From positions 1,853,501 to 1,917,500 of the forward strand of contig NZ_CP013949.1 in assembly GCF_000296215.2 (NCBI RefSeq): DNA of 64,000 bases, given 5' to 3'. The notes under the pieces were generated by a model. That model was not told the DNA's origin. It saw only the letters and a program-made list of their open reading frames with translations, and did not search any database. Positions 61,826-64,000 of this stretch are shown piece after piece (position 1 is the first letter of the stretch; each line of letters opens with the position of its first letter). The DNA comes from Bradyrhizobium sp. CCGE-LA001 (GTDB lineage: Bacteria; Pseudomonadota; Alphaproteobacteria; Rhizobiales; Xanthobacteraceae). Both the position numbers and the translations under genes were made by a program.

Positions 61826-62004
61826 GAAACCGCTCTACACGGTTCCGTGAAATTGCGCCAGATCGGCGGCGTTTTTTCCGCGGGATATGCCGCCTCAACC
61901 GGGCATCGCGACCGCGCTGGGCGCCCGGTTGCTCGCCTCGTAGGCAGCCATGAGGTCGCCGCGGCAGAGCTGGTGCGGCTGATCGCGGCGGAGCGGAAAG
62001 AAAC

Positions 62005-62133
62005 TTAGACGCCGAGCCCGCGCGCGACGAGCGTGATCACGACCGTCAGGATGGCGCCCCAGACCATGCTCAGCGTCATGGTCAGGACGGTCGTGGTGAC
62101 CACGTGCTCGAGATTTCCTTTCAGGAGCTGCAC
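62005..62133 (-). CDS. Small membrane protein, last gene of a mini-operon
   Basis: The GTG at 62133 gives 42 residues, and a GTG at 62103 with AAAGGA upstream gives 32. The product is one hydrophobic span (VLTMTLSMVWGAILTVVITL) ending ARGLGV. It begins 1 bp after the stop of the 29-codon ORF. No homologue can be named by eye; small single-span proteins like this often modulate a larger complex. Confidence 0.5.
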   Translation of the reverse strand: MQLLKGNLEHVVTTTVLTMTLSMVWGAILTVVITLVARGLGV

Positions 62134-62134
62134 G

Positions 62135-62224
62135 CTACTTGTCCGCACGCGGCGCGCCGAGGCGCATGCCGAGCAGCAATGCACCTGCCAGCGCAACCAG
62201 GATGGCGATCTTGATCTCGATCAT
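62135..62224 (-). CDS. 29-residue hydrophobic small protein
   Basis: A 29-codon ORF (MIEIKIAILVALAGALLLGM, then RLGAPRADK). The hydrophobic span covers residues 5-20 and a short basic end follows. Its ATG overlaps the stop of the 63-aa gene (ATGA), supporting translation by coupling. It is too short to classify. Confidence 0.5.
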   Translation of the reverse strand: MIEIKIAILVALAGALLLGMRLGAPRADK

Positions 62225-62412
62225 GTCCGCGACCTCATGATCATGCGCGCGAGCAGCCGCCTCGCTCCGACCCAGAGCCCGGCGCTGTTGCGTCCGATGA
62301 AGAACGCGGGAATGGCGGCGCGGCGGACCTCGGGGTCGAGCGGCTTGAGCGTCGCCGATGGCGACCTTGGCCCGGACCGGCGGTGCGCAGCTTGAAGAGC
62401 GATCGCGGCCAT
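62221..62412 (-). CDS. 63-residue small basic protein
   Basis: The ATG at 62412 has a strong GAGGAGG upstream. The sequence is basic, with LKPLDPEVRRAAIPAFFIGR and a C-terminus ARRLLARMIMRSRT. It may be membrane-associated rather than spanning. The stop overlaps the next ORF. Not recognised. Confidence 0.6.
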   Translation of the reverse strand: MAAIALQAAHRRSGPRSPSATLKPLDPEVRRAAIPAFFIGRNSAGLWVGARRLLARMIMRSRT

Positions 62413-62459
62413 GGCGGCCTCCTCACACATCTGCAAGGTCATGGTGGCCTCTCTGCCGG

Positions 62460-62648
62460 TCAGGTTTGGAGCCGCCAGACATGGATCGCGGTCTTGAGCG
62501 CGATCAGTGCGGTGAGCACGCTGCCCATCGAGAGCAAGGTCAGCGCTTGCAGCGCGATACGCTGGAGCCCCGCCTTGTATACCTCCGACATGCGCGCCGG
62601 GCGTTCGGCCTGGAAGGGCCGGTCAATGTCATGTGTCAGGATCGACAT
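62460..62648 (-). CDS. 62-residue small membrane protein
   Basis: A 62-codon protein (MSILTHDIDRPFQAERPAR...). One hydrophobic span covers about residues 32-52 (LTLLSMGSVLTALIALKTAI), followed by HVWRLQT. The start at 62648 has GAGGA about 9 bases upstream. Not recognised. It lies 112 bp downstream of the 132-aa gene. Confidence 0.6.
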   Translation of the reverse strand: MSILTHDIDRPFQAERPARMSEVYKAGLQRIALQALTLLSMGSVLTALIALKTAIHVWRLQT

Positions 62649-62760
62649 TGTGGGAGTCCTCGTTCCTGGTGCGGCGCGACCGCCGCTCCAACCAGCCACT
62701 CATGATGTCCATGGCTGCGTAGGATTGCGAGATGGACGCCGGGGCGCCGGTATAGGAATG

Positions 62761-63159
62761 TCATAAAGATGCAGACGCTCGCGATGGCAGTCCCCTGAAG
62801 AGATCGGGGCGCTGCTTCGGCCGAACGGCCGTAGACGGCGCCGGATCGGACTGCGCAAGCCCGATCGCCGCCGCGAAGGCGAGCCGCAGTCGCGGCTCCT
62901 CGATCTGCTTGCAAAAGCATTCCAGCGTTGCATCCGCGCCCTGGAGCTGCCCGCCGATGGCCGCGCAGAGCCGCGAGCTGGTTCGCCGGAAGAAGTGGAG
63001 CGTGTCGTCGGCGCTTCGCCGCCCGCCGAGGCGGTCGAGCTCCGCCGCGATTGCTGCAATGTTGAGCCTGTCGGCCTGATCCAGCGTCACGGCAAAGCGC
63101 AGCAGTGCCAGCTGCCAGGCGCGGAGCAGCCTGTGGGATTCGTCGGTCGATGTCGGCAT
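62761..63159 (-). CDS. 132-aa hypothetical protein
   Basis: A soluble-looking helical protein with HRLLRAWQLALLRFAVTLDQ and HFFRRTSSRLCAAIGGQLQG. It has Cys67 and a second Cys pair (ECFC) further on. Not recognised. It begins 25 bp after the DapA-like gene on the same strand and may be co-transcribed with it. Confidence 0.65.
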   Translation of the reverse strand: MPTSTDESHRLLRAWQLALLRFAVTLDQADRLNIAAIAAELDRLGGRRSADDTLHFFRRTSSRLCAAIGGQLQGADATLECFCKQIEEPRLRLAFAAAIGLAQSDPAPSTAVRPKQRPDLFRGLPSRASASL

Positions 63160-63184
63160 GGGATGTCCTGAGAGCCTTGACGCG

Positions 63185-64000
63185 TCAGGCCCCGACGCCG
63201 TCGATCCGTTCTTCGTCGGCGATCGCAGCGAAGGCGCGTACCACCTCCCTCTGCGCGGTGGCGTCCAGCGGCACGATCGGAAGCCGGGTCGCGGCGGACA
63301 TCAGGCCAAGCACGCTCAGGGCGTATTTGAGGGCCGCCGGGCTTTCCCGGGACAGGCAGCCGATCAGAGGCATCAGCCGCTTGTCGAGATATCGCGCCGA
63401 TTGCATGCGGCCCTGCCTGATCTGCGAGAAGATCGTGCGGCAGAGATCCGGCGCGATGTTGGCGACCTCCGAGATCGCGCCATCGCCACCGTCCGCCATG
63501 AAGCCGAAGGCGGTGGTGTCGTCGCCGGACAGAATGCGAAAATTGGCCGGCAGGTGCCGGGCAAGGCGCATCGGCCGGATCATGTCGCCGCTGCCGTCAC
63601 ATAGGCCGACGAATTGGCGGGACTCGACCAGACGCAGCAGCGTCTCGTCGGCGAGCGGCCGCAGCGTGCGGGAGGGAATGTCGTGCAGGATCACAGGCAA
63701 GCCGATCGCGCCAGCAATCGCCCGGAAATGCGCGAGCATGCCCTCCTGCATCGGCTTGTTATAGGCCGGGACCACCGACATGACGGCATAGGCACCGGCG
63801 GCCTCCGCGCGCCGCGCGAGCTCGATGGCGCGGCTTGTCGCGTTGGAAACCGCGCCTGCGATGACGCGTACGCGGCCGCGTGCGACATCGACCGCAGTGC
63901 GAATGACGAGCTCCTGCTCGGCCGGAGAGAGCGTCGGCGCCTCGCCGGCCGTCTCGCAGACCACGACGGCGGGAGCGCCGGCCGCGACCTGCCGCTCGCA
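63185..64000 (-). CDS. DapA-like aldolase-family protein, 5' end beyond window
   Basis: A 271-residue fragment of a dihydrodipicolinate synthase/N-acetylneuraminate lyase-family protein; reading continues past base 64000. The family pattern GAPAVVVCETAGEAPTLSP, VILHDIPSRT and GAISEVANIAPDL is clear. Two key residues differ: the Schiff-base Lys (normally G-I/L-K-x-A/S-x-G-D) is Cys in VGLCDGSGD, and the Tyr normally before the IPSRT-type motif (VILYNVPSRT) is His. DapA activity is therefore doubtful; a lyase with another mechanism or a non-catalytic protein is possible. Confidence 0.85.
   Translation of the reverse strand, partial: CERQVAAGAPAVVVCETAGEAPTLSPAEQELVIRTAVDVARGRVRVIAGAVSNATSRAIELARRAEAAGAYAVMSVVPAYNKPMQEGMLAHFRAIAGAIGLPVILHDIPSRTLRPLADETLLRLVESRQFVGLCDGSGDMIRPMRLARHLPANFRILSGDDTTAFGFMADGGDGAISEVANIAPDLCRTIFSQIRQGRMQSARYLDKRLMPLIGCLSRESPAALKYALSVLGLMSAATRLPIVPLDATAQREVVRAFAAIADEERIDGVGA

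Noticed and set aside
60278..62008. A 576-codon plus-strand frame opposite the CoA ligase and upp genes
   Set aside because: Both minus-strand genes show complete family motifs; the plus-strand frame is Arg/His-rich with none.
1..64000. CRISPR arrays, tRNA/rRNA genes, transposases, prophage or integrase genes
   Set aside because: No regularly spaced direct repeats, cloverleaf-like sequences, rRNA motifs or recombinase-type proteins were found by eye.

Overview
The window is high-GC alphaproteobacterial chromosome and most likely comes from Bradyrhizobium or a close relative. That placement is inferred from several things together: the Rhizobiales-type flagellar gene order motB-motC-fliK-flgE-flgK-flgL-flaF-flbT-flgD-fliQ-flhA-fliR, an orphan flagellar regulator of the FtcR/Rem/LafR kind, a ROSE-type RNA thermometer in front of small heat-shock genes, and several dispersed palindromic intergenic elements of a type familiar from this genus. 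No rRNA, tRNA, CRISPR, prophage or transposase gene was seen.

Region 1 (1-17622) is one long, tightly packed plus-strand flagellar operon. It starts inside fliF and runs through fliH, motB, motC, fliK/motD, a lytic transglycosylase, flgE, flgK, flgL, flaF, flbT, flgD, fliQ, flhA, fliR, a FliJ-like protein, a FlgJ-type rod-binding protein, a FlgN-like chaperone and a FliL-like membrane protein. Many of these genes overlap by an ATGA. The operon ends at a strong hairpin facing the convergent regulator gene, probably lafR. The lateral-flagellum assignment is by analogy with Bradyrhizobium; flagellin genes are not in the window.

Region 2 (17623-25171) is mixed: an 820-bp gene-free stretch, a membrane-anchored coiled-coil protein, a MarR regulator with a Cys/His tail, a secreted dienelactone-hydrolase-like protein, a serine beta-lactamase-family hydrolase, a NAD-dependent epimerase-like protein, a HAD phosphatase and an NTF2-fold protein.

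Region 3 (25257-33116) is a sugar-acid locus. A fructuronate reductase (uxuB) is divergent from a GntR regulator, which is followed by a TRAP transporter (dctP, dctQ, dctM), an L-idonate/L-gulonate 5-dehydrogenase-like enzyme and mannonate dehydratase (uxuA). Together these could take L-gulonate to fructuronate, mannonate and 2-keto-3-deoxygluconate. A UxuR/ExuR-like palindrome lies in the divergent promoter.

Region 4 (33260-40320) has a LysR regulator divergent from a polyamine-type ABC transporter operon with an embedded HAD type II protein and an FAD amine oxidase-like enzyme. Region 5 (40366-53116) holds amino-acid and hydroxyacid catabolic genes: TetR, two Asp/Glu racemase-family proteins, a solute-binding protein, a D-hydroxyacid dehydrogenase, a ThDP enzyme, a DadA-like oxidoreductase, GntR, SDR and IclR proteins, a large flavoprotein and a branched-chain-type solute-binding protein.

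Region 6 (53480-56843) is a heat-shock operon: ROSE thermometer, two small Hsps, two small unknown proteins, a DegP-like protease and a small exported protein. Region 7 (56848-61825) is an acyl-CoA cluster (CitE-like lyase, MaoC hydratase, acyl-CoA dehydrogenase, CoA ligase) plus upp. Region 8 (62005-64000, minus strand) is the least explained part: a DapA-like gene whose Schiff-base lysine and catalytic tyrosine appear replaced, an unknown 132-aa protein, then four tiny, overlapping, mostly membrane-protein genes.
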